Source: Craterostigma plantagineum
Taxonomy: Eukaryota > Streptophyta > Magnoliopsida > Lamiales > Linderniaceae
NCBI GenBank assembly: GCA_027422505.1
Contig: JAPQWV010001546.1
Span: 18,727 to 82,726, forward strand
Length of the DNA stretch: 64,000 nucleotides
Direction: 5' to 3'
Notes under the pieces: model-generated
What the model was told of the DNA's origin: nothing
Database searches by the model: none
Seen by the model: the letters and a program-made list of their open reading frames with translations, nothing else
Shown: one piece after another, positions 1 to 10,061 of the stretch
Layout of the letters: each line of letters opens with the position of its first letter
Numbering within the stretch: the stretch's first letter is position 1
Made by a program: the position numbers and the translations under genes

Positions 1-21
1 CTATTAAGATCTTTTCCATTC

Positions 22-1872
22 AAAGTGGACCTTGCCAAGGCATATGATATGGTCGAATGGGTTTTCCTTTTGAGGACTCTTGAGGCACTCCACTTCCACC
101 GGACATTCATTGGTTGGATAAGAGCTTGCCTCACGACTACTTCATTCTCATTAAATATCAATGGAAGAGCTGAAGGATTCTTCAAAGGCCGACGTGGTCT
201 ACGGCAAGGTGACCCTCTATCACCCTATCTCTTTACTTTGGTGATGGACGTTTTGCATGGTATTATTGAGGATCGAATTAGGCAAACCAGCTGCTTTATC
301 TATCATTGGCGCTGCGAACCTACTAGAATGTTCATGCTCTCGTTTGCGGATGATTTACTACTGTTCTCCCATGCGGATACGGGTTCGGTCGGCGTCTTCA
401 AGGAAAGCCTTGAGATCTTCGCTACTATTTCCGGTCTACATGCCAATACAAACAAGAGCGAAATGTACATCTCTAAGAGAGCTGCCCGACTTAGTGGTAC
501 ACTTCAAACTACCATGGGGTTCTCGATGGGGTCCTTCCCGGTGCGGTATCTTGGGGTGCCGCTTCTCACCTCGAGGTTGACTATTGCTGACTGCGCTCCT
601 CTCCTCACCGCTATTGACCAGCGATTGGGCTCCTGGATAACCAAACGGTGTCCTACGCTGGAACGGTCCAATTAATCAGATCTCCTTGGTCTTCATACGT
701 ACTGGACGGGAGTTTTCATGCTCCCTAAAGGTGTTATACATGCCATCGAATCACGAATGCCATCCTTTCTTTGGGGGTACAAGTGCCAAGGTTGCTTGGG
801 CGGACATTTGTCTTCCTATTGAGGAGGGTGGGTTGGGAATCAGATCGATTGAGATGGACAACAAAGCACTAGTGATGCGGCTCCTTTGGACCTTACTGAG
901 TGGGGATGAGACCTCTATTTGGGCACTCTAGATCCGACGAACGAGGTTACACAATACGTCTATATGGACCATAAGACCTAACTCTCGTACCGCTTGGAGT
1001 TGGAGGAAAATTTTGCAACTCCGTCAATACATCCGGCCTCTACTTCAATTCCATGTTGGAAACGGGGAGAACACGCTTCTTCGGACCGACCCTTGGCTTC
1101 TCACGGGCCCGATGGTGGACAGATTTCCTCGTGGACCCATGATGATGGGATTACCAATCGACTCGCGGCTTCGTGCGGTTATCAACGATGAGGGATGGAA
1201 TTGGTCGGGCCAAACCACGGTAGAATATATTGAGTTTGCCCCTCTTCTTCCACAGGTCCACCCTACTGATGCAGATGGTGTGCGATGGATTGCTACGACG
1301 AATGGCCAATTCACCACCAGATCTGCTAGGGATAGCATGAGGATGCGGCGGCCCAAGTCCATTGGAGTACGCTTTTTGGAGACCCTCTTTCCATCCCTAG
1401 GCATCAATTCATCCTATGGCTGGCAATCAGAGATAGACTGGCGACACGTGACATACCATGGGTGGCGGCCGCGGCGGGAACATCCTATTGTCTCTTATGT
1501 GACAGCCATACGGAGGAAACGATTAGACATTTATTCTTTGAATGCATCTTTTCTAGACGTTGTCTTCGTTTGATGCGTAGTAGGTTGCGGTTCGATTGGC
1601 CTAGAAGGGACTGGTTCGATGGTATTCGGTGGGCCGCTCATCGGTGGAGAGGGCAGCACCTTGCTTGGTTAGGGCCACGTCACGCCATTGCCTCGTTAGT
1701 CTACCATATTTGGAAGGAGCGGAACAAGAGATGGCGAGAAGGAAAACGGCGCACTCCGGAACAGATTGCTACCGACATTGAGGTGCTTCTTTGCTTGCGT
1801 TTGGCCACTATCACAAGCAAGTACCTTATCCAGGCGAGTGCTCTCCGGCGTGCTTGGCGAATTGCCTGGTAG
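22..1872 (+). pseudogene. LINE ORF2: reverse transcriptase C-terminal part plus zf-RVT domain, broken
   Basis: In an intact LINE, ORF2 primes reverse transcription on nicked target DNA. The first open stretch (25-675) holds the RQGDPLSPYLF block at residues 60-70 and the catalytic FADD at residues 107-110, but begins mid-domain. It runs out of frame near 675. Homology to the other two LINE copies continues in a second frame (about 740-930, AKVAWADICLP then a stop), a third (about 1,013-1,390) and a fourth (to 1,872). The last part carries the zf-RVT signature CLLCDS followed by RHLFFEC, then a WKERNKRW block close to the terminator. At least three frame breaks show that this is a dead copy. 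The endonuclease domain and ORF1 are absent because of 5' truncation. Confidence 0.9.
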
Positions 1873-2504
1873 GGAGATACCGGGATGGCGTCGGTCCTGC
1901 CTTTCAGTTTGGCTACCGTGGCTGATTCGCATGGGATGGGTCACCCCCCTGGGATCCCCCCTATCTTCTTAACCCTCCCCCTTGTCTTGTTTTATTTCTT
2001 CTGCTCTCTCCTTGTCTCTTTGCTAGGGTGCAGGTTGCTGCGACTTGTGGTTCAGTGGCCTTTGGGCTTGGATGCTTGCGGGACATGAGGCCGGCCATGG
2101 CGGACGCTCTACTCATGGTCTTCTTTATCCTTGGAAAACGGGAGTGGCGCTTCATCGCATCGCACCGACCTGCCCCGCGGATGATCCCATTCCCGCCTGA
2201 AGCTTGTCCTAGTCTTCGGTTTCTGTGCTTGTTGGCGCTGTTTTGGCACTTAGCCGGGCTCCCCTGGTACTACATCTGGTGCCAGAATTGAAGTGGTTTT
2301 CGACGCCTACGTAGCCGTGTCTTGCTTGTTCTTGATGTTTTTGGCTTAGGTCTTGTTGGGACCTAGTAGGTCGTTTGGGTTGCCTTGTTTTTAGTGCTGG
2401 CAGGTCGTTTTTTCATTACCGCTTGATAACGTCATGAGCGATATCATGCACGCGACTTTGTAACTCCTGATTTCCTTTATACTAGTGACACATTCCAAAA
2501 AAAA
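22..2504 (+). mobile_element. L1-type LINE, 5'-truncated copy 1
   Basis: A non-LTR retrotransposon that starts inside the reverse transcriptase palm domain and ends in a short A-run at 2,497-2,504. Its 3' UTR shares the tail around 'gagcgatatcatgcacgc' and 'tgtaactcctg' with the LINE at 20,951-23,095. The left junction has a TTCA microhomology between the copia target and LINE sequence. The unoccupied copia target is seen inverted at about 51,560-51,590; it reads ccattcaggggggagatt-like across the junction. The insertion appears to have replaced a short G-run rather than made a clear target duplication. Confidence 0.9.
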
Positions 2505-2877
2505 GAGATTATTTTTAGACCTTCTTCGAGATTTATGTTAAAATCTATTTTCAGCCAAAAATTCCTTATTATTTTTTAACTCTGATAATTAGTCCTTATT
2601 TCCTTCCTTAATCTCCGCGAGATATCCTCTGATCTTCATTTAATTCCATCTAATGGGCAGTTTCCTTATCCATTCGTGGTCTTTGAAATTCAAACTTTGA
2701 ATCTTTTCCTTATCTGCCTCACGTCTAATCGATATCACATCTCACCAAAATCCTTTTCATTCTTGTCCAAGGAGTTTTTGGGCTTTCTAACCATCCAATC
2801 TCTTCTTTATTCAATTCATTCAACCCCAAGTCTTTCACTTCATTATTTCGCTCCTCAATCCTTCAATCTCAATTGTG

Positions 2878-3146
2878 ATGAAAACCAAAGGCGCCGGATC
2901 TGTCTCCGACAAGAAGCGAAAGGCTGCTCTGATCAAATCCCAAATCTCTCCGAAAGCTACTCGTTCGAAATCAGAAAGAAAACGGATCAAGAGAGCGACG
3001 ACGAGCAGGGAACCATAGCTGATTTGAGACAGAGTATCAAAGGCATCAAGGACGATAACGGGAAGAAGTTCGATGAGATCTCACGGCACTTTAAAAGGGT
3101 TAAAAAGTTTATGAAGGAGATCTCCACGGCTTTGAAGAATCACTGA
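2878..3146 (+). pseudogene. Hypothetical ORF downstream of pol in the SIRE-like element, frameshifted
   Basis: An ATG at 2,878 opens a short, strongly basic reading frame (MKTKGAGSVSDKKRK...) that stops at 3,016-3,018. The adjacent frame continues to 3,146 with a charged segment that looks like a short coiled coil (TIADLRQSIKGIKDDNGKKF and onward). The two halves overlap, which suggests one former ORF broken by a single indel near 2,980. SIRE-type elements often carry an extra ORF in this position, sometimes called env-like, but I see no signal peptide or membrane segment here, so no envelope role is supported. I do not recognise the protein; it could also be a chance pair of frames. Confidence 0.35.
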
Positions 3147-3637
3147 ATCCTCATCTGCCTCATCTGATAATGATTCCAGCCCTTAGAACTTCGATCCCCA
3201 GTGATCTCCTAGCTCTCGTATGCCTAGTTCCCGTCTGCGCTTAGTACTAAGTTATTTTATTTTGCTGGTTTTTGGGTAGGTAGGTTGTGGTAAGTTGCAC
3301 GTTTTGGTAAGTTATTTATGTTTTGGATGCCTCCCTTTTTGATGCCGAAGGGGGAGAATTTGGACAATTAATGCCGTGTTTTAGGTATTTTGCTTTGGTG
3401 TCGGGTTGTTCACTTTTTTGGCCTTAGTTATCTTGGAATGCGATTAATACTATCAGCTTGCTTTTATATGCTTATATCTTAATCCCTCTGTGCTTGAGTT
3501 TGTGATTTGTTAAGAATTAAGGAATTCCGCACGTAGGCAGGGGGAGCAAACTGATATGGTGTGATAATTTGCGACGTTCCATGGTAACTTGAGACATTCC
3601 ATATGATATGATCGGTAAACTTGAGACATTCCGTGGT

Positions 3638-4394
3638 TAGGGGTGTTCATCGGTCAGTTCGGTTGGTTTTTTCAAAATTCGGTTCGGTTTTTCGGTTTCG
3701 GTTTTACATATGCTTAATCCGATATCCAAACCGCTTTAATTTGATTCGGTTCGGTTTTTATGATTCGGTTCCGGTTTTTTTCGGTTCGGTTTCCGGTTAG
3801 AAACCGCTTTAATTTGGTTCGGTTCAGTTTTTATGATTCGGTTCCGGTTTTTTCGGTTCGGTTTCCGGTTAGGAATTTAATATCAACAAAAAAAATATTA
3901 TGAGCTGAAAATACATAAAACAATTTATGGTTTTTAAAAACAAAGAAGTTTATGGAACGTGATATGTAGCAAAATAATTCAAAGGCTGGAAAAAAAACAT
4001 GAAAATGGATCAAAATCTAACCAAAATATAAAAACATTCATCTGAAGATACTAGAAATTATTTGGGAGAAAAATAGTATTTGATTGGTGAGGAAAACATT
4101 CACCAGAAAATGGAAAAAAGTATACCAATGAAATTATATTTACTGTGTTGTTTACGTTATGTGAGAAAAACAAATGATTTTGATATTTTTCTATTTTTAA
4201 TGTAGTATGATAATTTCAGTTCGGTTTTTCGGTTTTTTCGGTTTTACGTATGCCTAATCCGATATACGAACCATTTTAATTTGGTTCGGTTCGGTTTTTT
4301 ACAATTCGGTTCGTTTTTTCGGTTCTGGTCTTTTCGGTTCAGTTATTTACAGTTCGGTCAGTTTTTCGGTTTTTCGGTTAATTTGAACACCCTA
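3638..4394 (+). mobile_element. Non-autonomous hAT-type DNA element (757 bp)
   Basis: The terminal inverted repeats are TAGGGGTGTTCA at the left and TGAACACCCTA at the right. The flanks are a perfect 8-bp target duplication, TCCGTGGT, at 3,630-3,637 and 4,395-4,402, which is diagnostic for the hAT superfamily. The ends are rich in CGGTTCGGTTTT words, arranged in direct copies on each side. A 70-bp block around 'ttcggttccggttttttc' is duplicated near 3,730-3,872. No transposase is encoded, so mobility would need an autonomous relative. Confidence 0.88.
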
Positions 4395-4640
4395 TCCGTG
4401 GTACTTGAGATGTTCCATATGATATAACCTGGTAATTGCGAAATCTTTGTAAGTGTGCTTTACATAGGTTTATTAGCAATTAGACAGAGGGAGCATGCTA
4501 TGAAACTTGATAAATTTATTTGCTCTAATCATATGTCACATGCTTTGATACTTAAACATGCTACGTGCGTAAATGGCTTCATCTCGAGTGTACTCATAAA
4601 ATAGGCATTAATTACTTGTCGTCATCAAAAAGGGGGAGAT

Positions 4641-6171
4641 TGTAGACCTTTTTGGTCCAACTGTTTATGAGAGTTTTGATTATTCCAAGTAATTATGTAT
4701 TATGGGGGGTACAATTTAGAAGACTCGATATGCATGTTATATGATGTTTAAGTATGTGAAAAGGTTCGATTAAACGCTTAAACGTGATTAAAGTGTTAGA
4801 AAATCGAATTTGAGTGATCTTGTGCTTAACTGGAATATTTATGTGATCACCTGGTTATGAAGGTTATCGTATGAATGAAATCCATTGTATGCTGTATAAG
4901 GAAAATATATCAACTGTCTGCGAGAAGAAGCTATTTTAGGAAAGAATAGCAATGTGATCACCCGGATAGAAATGACTATGCTATATATGGAAAAGATATT
5001 CTGATTGAATGCATACATGTGATTGATTTATTTTAGGAAAGAATATCAATGATATATATCCGTTTGAGTGATATTTTGTTTGACTCTTGAATCAGTGAAT
5101 CAATGATCTATATTTCCTTATGCGAATTGGAATTAATATATTTTGGAAAATGATTCATTGATTGGGTTTATATATGGTAATGGGTCTATATATGAAATAT
5201 GCTGACTGACGGATGGAATTAAACTGGAATGAAAATAAATCTGTGGTATTTATGGTAAGTGATCATGTTTGACCGTTGAGCTTACTTGGTTTATTCTTGG
5301 CATGATTCTTTGAGTTAATGCACGTGATTATTGAGCTTTCTCTTGCATATTCTGTGCTTAACTTTCCTTGTGAAGTGAAGAAGATATTGGTGGTCTATAT
5401 AGAAGAAAACACTTCACGTTGATGGGAACACAACGAACACACAAGCTGTCGAATTCCTTAGAGTGATTGAGCGTTAATTTGCGATTCATCGTAGTTTGTG
5501 TTGAGTTTTCATTTGCGAATTCTGTACCTTTGAGCGATCTTTAGCAACACCGTACCCTAAACCCTTGTCGTCGGACGTGTTGTGTCCGCGGACGCGTTGA
5601 ACGCACAAAGGACCACGGTTGGAGTCTTTCGCACGTGGAGGGACGAATTTGGTGGATTCGGTGGCCCTTCGGTAGCAAGTTGCATCCAGTCGGGGAATTG
5701 GTTTCCTGGGTTAACGACGTGGATCGAAACTTGGCGTGTGACAGCCTAGGTGGAGGTCTAGTTTCCAAAGTGCTACGGTTGTGTACGGGTCAATCATTTT
5801 GTAACCATAACCGGTAATACCAGTGATTGATTGGAACTCTTGGGAGATCACACCCCTAGGACAGGATTAAACCCCAGTTGGGAATATAACCTGTATAAAA
5901 ATCGCGTCTCACTTTATTTTCTGCTATTTACTTTTCTATGAGACAAACCCGGGACGCGTTCAAATAACTAAGTGATATCGTTGAAACGACTTCTGAAAAT
6001 AATGTGATATTTTTGAAACAGGGTTAGGGAGATAACTTTCATACTCGTACTGCTTTCTGGGAAATAACATACTCTGCAAATATCTTCTTAAAGAAAAGTA
6101 TTTTCAAAGAAGAACAAGCCAAAATTTTTATAGCCTAATTCACCCCCCTCTTAGGCATATTTTACACTTCA
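4641..6171 (+). repeat. 3' LTR of the SIRE-like copia element (1,531 bp)
   Basis: Starts TGTAGACCTTTTTGG straight after the polypurine tract and ends TTTACACTTCA, giving TG...CA termini. The other copy (minus strand, 56,587-58,493) matches at both ends. A TATA-like 'gtctatatagaag' at about 5,393-5,405 lies between GAAGTG and CACTTC words. The sequence ATTCACCCCCCTCTTAGGCATATTTTACA near the 3' end is shared with the LTR remnants at 50,715-50,757 and 56,590-56,630. Confidence 0.88.
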
Positions 6172-6609
6172 ACGAGCATCAGCCCAAAGCATGAGGGAAT
6201 CAACCCAACCACGCTAACAAGGATATAAGGCATCAACCCAACCATGGCAATCCACCGACGCATCAACGTTGTTCGTATACTAGCGACGCATCAACATCGC
6301 CGACGGTGCATCAACGCCGTCCTGGTGACCTAGAAGCCGCCCCTCACTTTACTTATAACTCAATACCAATTCCCCACCTCGGCAATCAGCATTCGCTTTT
6401 AGCGACATAAATCATGAACTCTACTCACGTGAATCCCCCGAGTGTTTCGTGCATGCTCGTGAAAGGCATAACGCATTAATGCCATTTGCTTACCATAATC
6501 ATGAAATCACGTCATACAATTACACATAAGCACGTAGGCACTAAGCCACATAATCAGCAAGTTAGGCACATACAAACATGTTATGTGTCGTAGGTGAATT
6601 TCGACTTAT

Positions 6610-6665
6610 CTGTCGTCCTTAAGCTAATCGCTAACCGGTCTGGTGAATTTCCAAATATTTTGTTC
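6610..6665 (-). other. Candidate LTR micro-exon, copy L1
   Basis: On the minus strand a pyrimidine-rich run and CTAAG precede the block, and it ends GACGACAG. The following dinucleotide is AT rather than GT (CAG|ATAAGT), so the donor is mutated in this copy. Length 56 nt, against 52-54 in the other five. Splicing is inferred, not shown. Confidence 0.5.
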
Positions 6666-6914
6666 CTTAGACATAAAAAAGGGTATAAAGTTAGTGTATA
6701 TACCACATTAATTGGCTGTATGAATTTTCTTTCCAAATTTTTTTCAAAAACCGTTATGGCTTATACCGAAATTGACCCAGAAAAATACTGGTAGGCTATT
6801 TATGATTGGGCGTTGAAAGAGCCTATGCTCATTGAAATTAGAATATTTTTCTCATTAAATGATGTAAAAGTATTATTTTTTTATAACCTAAAACGTTTTT
6901 ATCTAAGGGGTTCA

Positions 6915-7695
6915 ATTCGCGAAATGCACTCATAAATACGCGAAACTCTAAGACTCGTGAACTTTTTTGGATTCAAAATTCGTGAAGCTTGGGTGATTCG
7001 TGAACTAGTTCAAACCCTTATAATTCGTGAACGATCCTAAGTCCACTTCGCGAACCCTAGCTAAATCTTGAACCTCACGGACTTCGCGAACTCTAACCTA
7101 ATTCGCGAAGCTCATCTCTCGACCCATATCGCGAACATTGATCGCCAAGTCTCACTTAGCTCTTTCACTTCGCGAAGTCACACACATTACACTTCCTAGA
7201 ATTCGGTACCTTGTATCAATTCGTGAAATAGGATTCGTGAAGTTTGTGTGGTTCGTGAACTATCCTACTTCGCAAACGACTCTACTTATAATTTGCAAAG
7301 TGTCCCATACTCACAATTCGCGAACTCTAGTTCTCTCATTCGCCAACCTTACTTCGCGAAGTGCCTCTCCTACTCATAGTTCGCGAATGCATGGATTCGC
7401 CAAGTCCATCTAATTCGCGAAGCGCATTACTCAACCTATAGTTCGCGAACTATCTTACTTCGCGATCTAACCTACGCAAAGTTTCACAGAATTCGCAAAC
7501 CATTCTTGGTTCGCGAATTCTTTATATGATCCACGATTCGCAGATTGTTGAACTCGTGAAACCCTTGTTTCATGAATCCAAGCACGGAAGACAATTGAGT
7601 TCGCGGACCTTATGCTTACTTTGGCTCGCGATCTAGAGTTCGTGAAGTTCATACTTCACGACCCCAACCATACTAAACAATTCCCAATTCGCGAA
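6915..7695 (-). repeat. Array of TTCGCGAA / TTCGTGAA words
   Basis: By eye there are about 14 exact CGCGAA, about nine CGTGAA and further one-base variants (CGCAAA, CGCCAA, CGCGAT) in some 780 bp. They are irregularly spaced at roughly 15-40 bp, with unrelated sequence between. It is not a tandem repeat. It lies wholly inside the predicted LTR intron between 7,898 and 6,666. Confidence 0.8.
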
Positions 7696-8419
7696 ACTCT
7701 ATGTTTAGAGATCAAAAGTTAGTTTTTCTCAAGAACACTTTAAAGATTGAATGAGTTTCAAAAACCCTAAAATCAAATTAGTAAAAAACGAGTTTTAAAC
7801 AGATTTTGAGTGTGCTAATTATCCTAATCATACTAGATTCGAACCAATAACCAAGATTACAAGCTAACAATCGTAAATCGCATAATAAAATTCCATACCT
7901 TCTTCAAACTCAAGATCGAATTCTCTTCCTTCTCTCTAGCTCGAGTTTTGAGTGTGAAAATATCTTAGATTTTAATTATAAAAGTGAAGGTTTTTAGATA
8001 AACATAAAATTTTCTAAGGCATGGTTGATGGGACTTGGTTAACGTGAATCTTCCCTTTTTTAAGGAACTTTGTTTCCCAAGGTTGACTTAAATTTTGGGA
8101 CTAAATTTGAAGTCTCGCCCAAATCATAACCATAGTCCAAATGGCTTATCCTTACTAATATTGTTATCTCAATCTTCTTTATTCTATGTTTCGAAAATTC
8201 CAAACAAGTTAGGTGTCATAAGGCACATAATTAAATGCACAAATTCATATAATCACTTAAGCACGAAATTCATAAACCACATAGGCATAAATCGTGCACG
8301 TAAATTTATTGGCTAATAGGCTCACGGGACTCGCATTCTACATTAGTGACTACTATATGTTAGTGATTGATTTAAGCTTCGTGACGTAGGTTTTGATGCT
8401 CAAAGTGTTCGTGGTCTAT

Positions 8420-8700
8420 GTTTGCAAGTAAATAAAAGTTTTCGGTGCTAAATGTATGTAATGTTTTCGGCAAGGTTTATTTGGATTTTCAGCATTTTAT
8501 TGAAGCTTTCGGATCTAAACTTTTCGGCATACATTTAATAAAGTTCTCGGTATAGTACAAAGAAGTTTTCAGCACTACTTTAAGTTTTCAATAAAGTCAT
8601 GAAGTTTTCGGCATTTTTATTATGTTTTCGACATGATTAAATTTTCGGCAATTCATACTTTTCGACATATTAGGGTTTTCGTAGTTCAGGGTTTCTGAGT
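8420..8700 (+). repeat. Array of TTTTCGGCA-type words
   Basis: About a dozen copies of TTTTCGGCA and close variants (TTTTCGACA, TTTTCAGCA, TTCTCGGTA) in 280 bp, upstream of the acceptor-like AG at 8,793-8,794. Two perfect GTTTTCGGCATC words recur at 58,498-58,560, outside any LTR of this family. Confidence 0.65.
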
Positions 8701-8794
8701 TTCTCGGGAGGATTTTGATAATTAGGGTTAGGGAAAATTTTTAGACTGACATGACTTAACAAATATACTTATAAGATAATATTTTCGTGCTCAG

Positions 8795-8848
8795 AGGTTC
8801 GAAGCGTAGAGAAATTACCAGATTACGTGACTAATTTTATCAGGACAG
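8795..8848 (+). other. Candidate LTR micro-exon, copy L2
   Basis: Acceptor-like TTTCGTGCTCAG ends at 8,794 and donor-like GGACAG|GTAGGT follows 8,848. Length 54 nt. The block shares ACCAGATTA...GACAG with the copy at 48,646-48,697. Confidence 0.55.
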
Positions 8849-9786
8849 GTAGGTGAATCATTCATCTACAACGCGTAAACACCTACCTGATTTATGTGCT
8901 CTTATGTGATTCAGTGCATTACGTGATTTACATGTTTTACAGATATTTCATATATCATCATATTATATGCATGGCACATGCATATCATATCAAGTTGGGA
9001 TATACTTTTATCGTGTTGAGACCGTAATAATTTGACGTATCAGTGAGCGCGGTAGTTCGAGATTATTGTTATTTTATGACTCGTTGAGGAGTCGAGGTTA
9101 GTACTCATATGACACCTGAAGACAGACAGGCGTGATCGATCTATCTACCCGGGCGTGAAAGTCACGAGGTGCAAAACCATCGTGATTATGTTTTCAGTGG
9201 AGGGAGCGACCTGACAGTGCAGTTGCGTGATCGTCAAAACGCTGTCGGCGTAGGCTGCCGACGGAAGAGCAACCTAGCAGGGCAGTTGCGTGATCGTCAA
9301 AACGTTGTTAGTGTAAGCTTCCGTTAGACTATTGTTGTACTATAGGTGCGCGAGGTATCGAGTCTGACCTAGGGCCCTGTGTTGTGTGATTTGAGATAGG
9401 ATTGTGGGAAGAGAAAGAGCGTATGTTGCATGTGAGACATTGGGACTGGGGCTGAGTGTGCACGTGCATTCATGTTTTTTTATTCACCTACTGGGCAAAT
9501 CGCTCAGTGTTTACGTGTTGTAAGTAGTGAGTCTGACGCTGATATGCGTCAAGACTGAGGCGGCTGGTGGCGGTGCTCCACGGACTTTTGAGGGCGGGGC
9601 GGTACATGGATGAAGACCTGTGGAGCGATAATAGGGTTTATGTTCTTTTGCAATTTGGGGCTACGGACTTTGTATAGACTTAACTCAGTAGAAAATCTTT
9701 TGTTGTAATATATTATAAAAAGACGGGCCTTCCACGGCTTACGTTCCGGAAATCCACCACTAACCTTACTTATGAGGGTCGTTACG

Positions 9787-10026
9787 CTTACTGTGGTACC
9801 AGTTGCGGACAGACCGTTTACACTTTGCTGGGATAATAGCGGTGTAGTTGCGCAAGCAAAAGAACCATGTTCTTATAGCAAGTCCAAACATATTAAGAGC
9901 AAATATCACATACTAAGTGAGTTCGTTGAAAACGTGGCGGACCCACTCATGAAGCCCTTGTCCCAGGCAGTTATGGAACAACATCTGGACAAGATGGGGC
10001 TACGATACCATTGTGACTGGCATTAG
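9787..10026 (+). pseudogene. Copia RNase H C-terminal fragment
   Basis: The frame 9,772-10,026 ends with a copia RNase H tail: a LCWDNSGVVAQAKEP block corresponding to the usual CDNSGAVAQAKEP, a KSKHIKSKYHILSEFVE block corresponding to the conserved KHI..RYH.IRE segment, and VADPLMKPL before the terminus. About 20 residues between the YH.IRE and ADPLTK blocks are missing, so there is an in-frame deletion, and everything upstream was lost at the junction with gypsy LTR fragment L2. In the intact enzyme this domain removes RNA from the RNA:DNA hybrid. A polypurine tract (10,052-10,060, AGTGGGAGG) and an LTR follow directly, as expected for the 3' end of a copia pol. Confidence 0.85.
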
Positions 10027-10061
10027 GTGCAGCACATGGCATTCGAGTGCAAGTGGGAGGC

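Larger units (their letters stand above)
2505..4640 (+). other. SIRE-like element: long stretch between pol and the 3' LTR
   Basis: This noncoding and weakly coding segment joins the LINE insertion to the LTR. The first 170 bases match, in inverse orientation, the stretch after pol in the minus-strand copy (51,403-51,553). It contains several purine-rich tracts (3,346-3,360, 3,538-3,550, 4,631-4,640) that resemble polypurine tracts, of which only the last abuts an LTR. A short sentence-like repeat (ACTTGAGAyrTTCCATATGATAT) occurs at about 3,575-3,605 and 4,404-4,428, on both sides of the hAT insertion. Confidence 0.6.
1..6171 (+). mobile_element. SIRE-like Ty1/copia element, 3' portion, with nested LINE and hAT insertions
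   Basis: The element is cut by the left edge of the window; only the stretch after pol and the 3' LTR are present. Bases 1-21 and 2,505-2,675 are the reverse complement of the stretch at about 51,403-51,620, which lies just after pol in the minus-strand SIRE-like copy, so the same element family continues on both sides of a LINE insertion. The body ends in a polypurine tract (4,631-4,640, AGGGGGAGAT) directly followed by an LTR that starts TGTAGACC and ends TTACACTTCA. A long region between pol and the 3' LTR is typical of the SIRE clade. No RNase H or other pol sequence remains inside the window. Confidence 0.8.
6172..8335 (-). repeat. Gypsy LTR family fragment L1 (minus orientation)
   Basis: Assigned to the large gypsy LTR family of this window by shared blocks. 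Reading the minus strand these are a leader ending GAAGAAG|GTATGG near 7,899, a motif array, the 56-nt micro-exon-like block (6,610-6,665), and then CACCTACGACACATAACATG. The right end lacks the usual TGTAATACCCGT start and the left end lacks the GGGTCGCTACA end, so it is truncated on both sides. It begins immediately after the copia LTR. No coding region is seen. Confidence 0.6.
8336..9786 (+). repeat. Gypsy LTR family fragment L2 (plus orientation)
   Basis: Carries, in + orientation, the micro-exon-like block (8,795-8,848), the 'cacctacctgat'/'aggtaggtgaatc' zone, a degenerate minisatellite (9,060-9,330), the conserved CACCTACTGGGCAAATCGCTCAGTG block near 9,484-9,510, the GGTGCTCCACGGACTTTTGAGG block near 9,573-9,595, and the terminal hairpin segment with GAGGGTCGTTAC at 9,774-9,785. 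The 5' half is missing. It faces fragment L1, so the two are head to head at about 8,335. Confidence 0.7.

Noticed and set aside
4641..6171. Possible plant promoter or host gene in the AT-rich stretch
   Set aside because: It is an LTR, with a polypurine tract before it, TG...CA ends and a second copy on the minus strand at 56,587-58,493.
7138..7413. A 91-codon frame across the TTCGCGAA array
   Set aside because: Openness is due to the repeated word, which lacks stops in that frame, and the same array elsewhere is not open.
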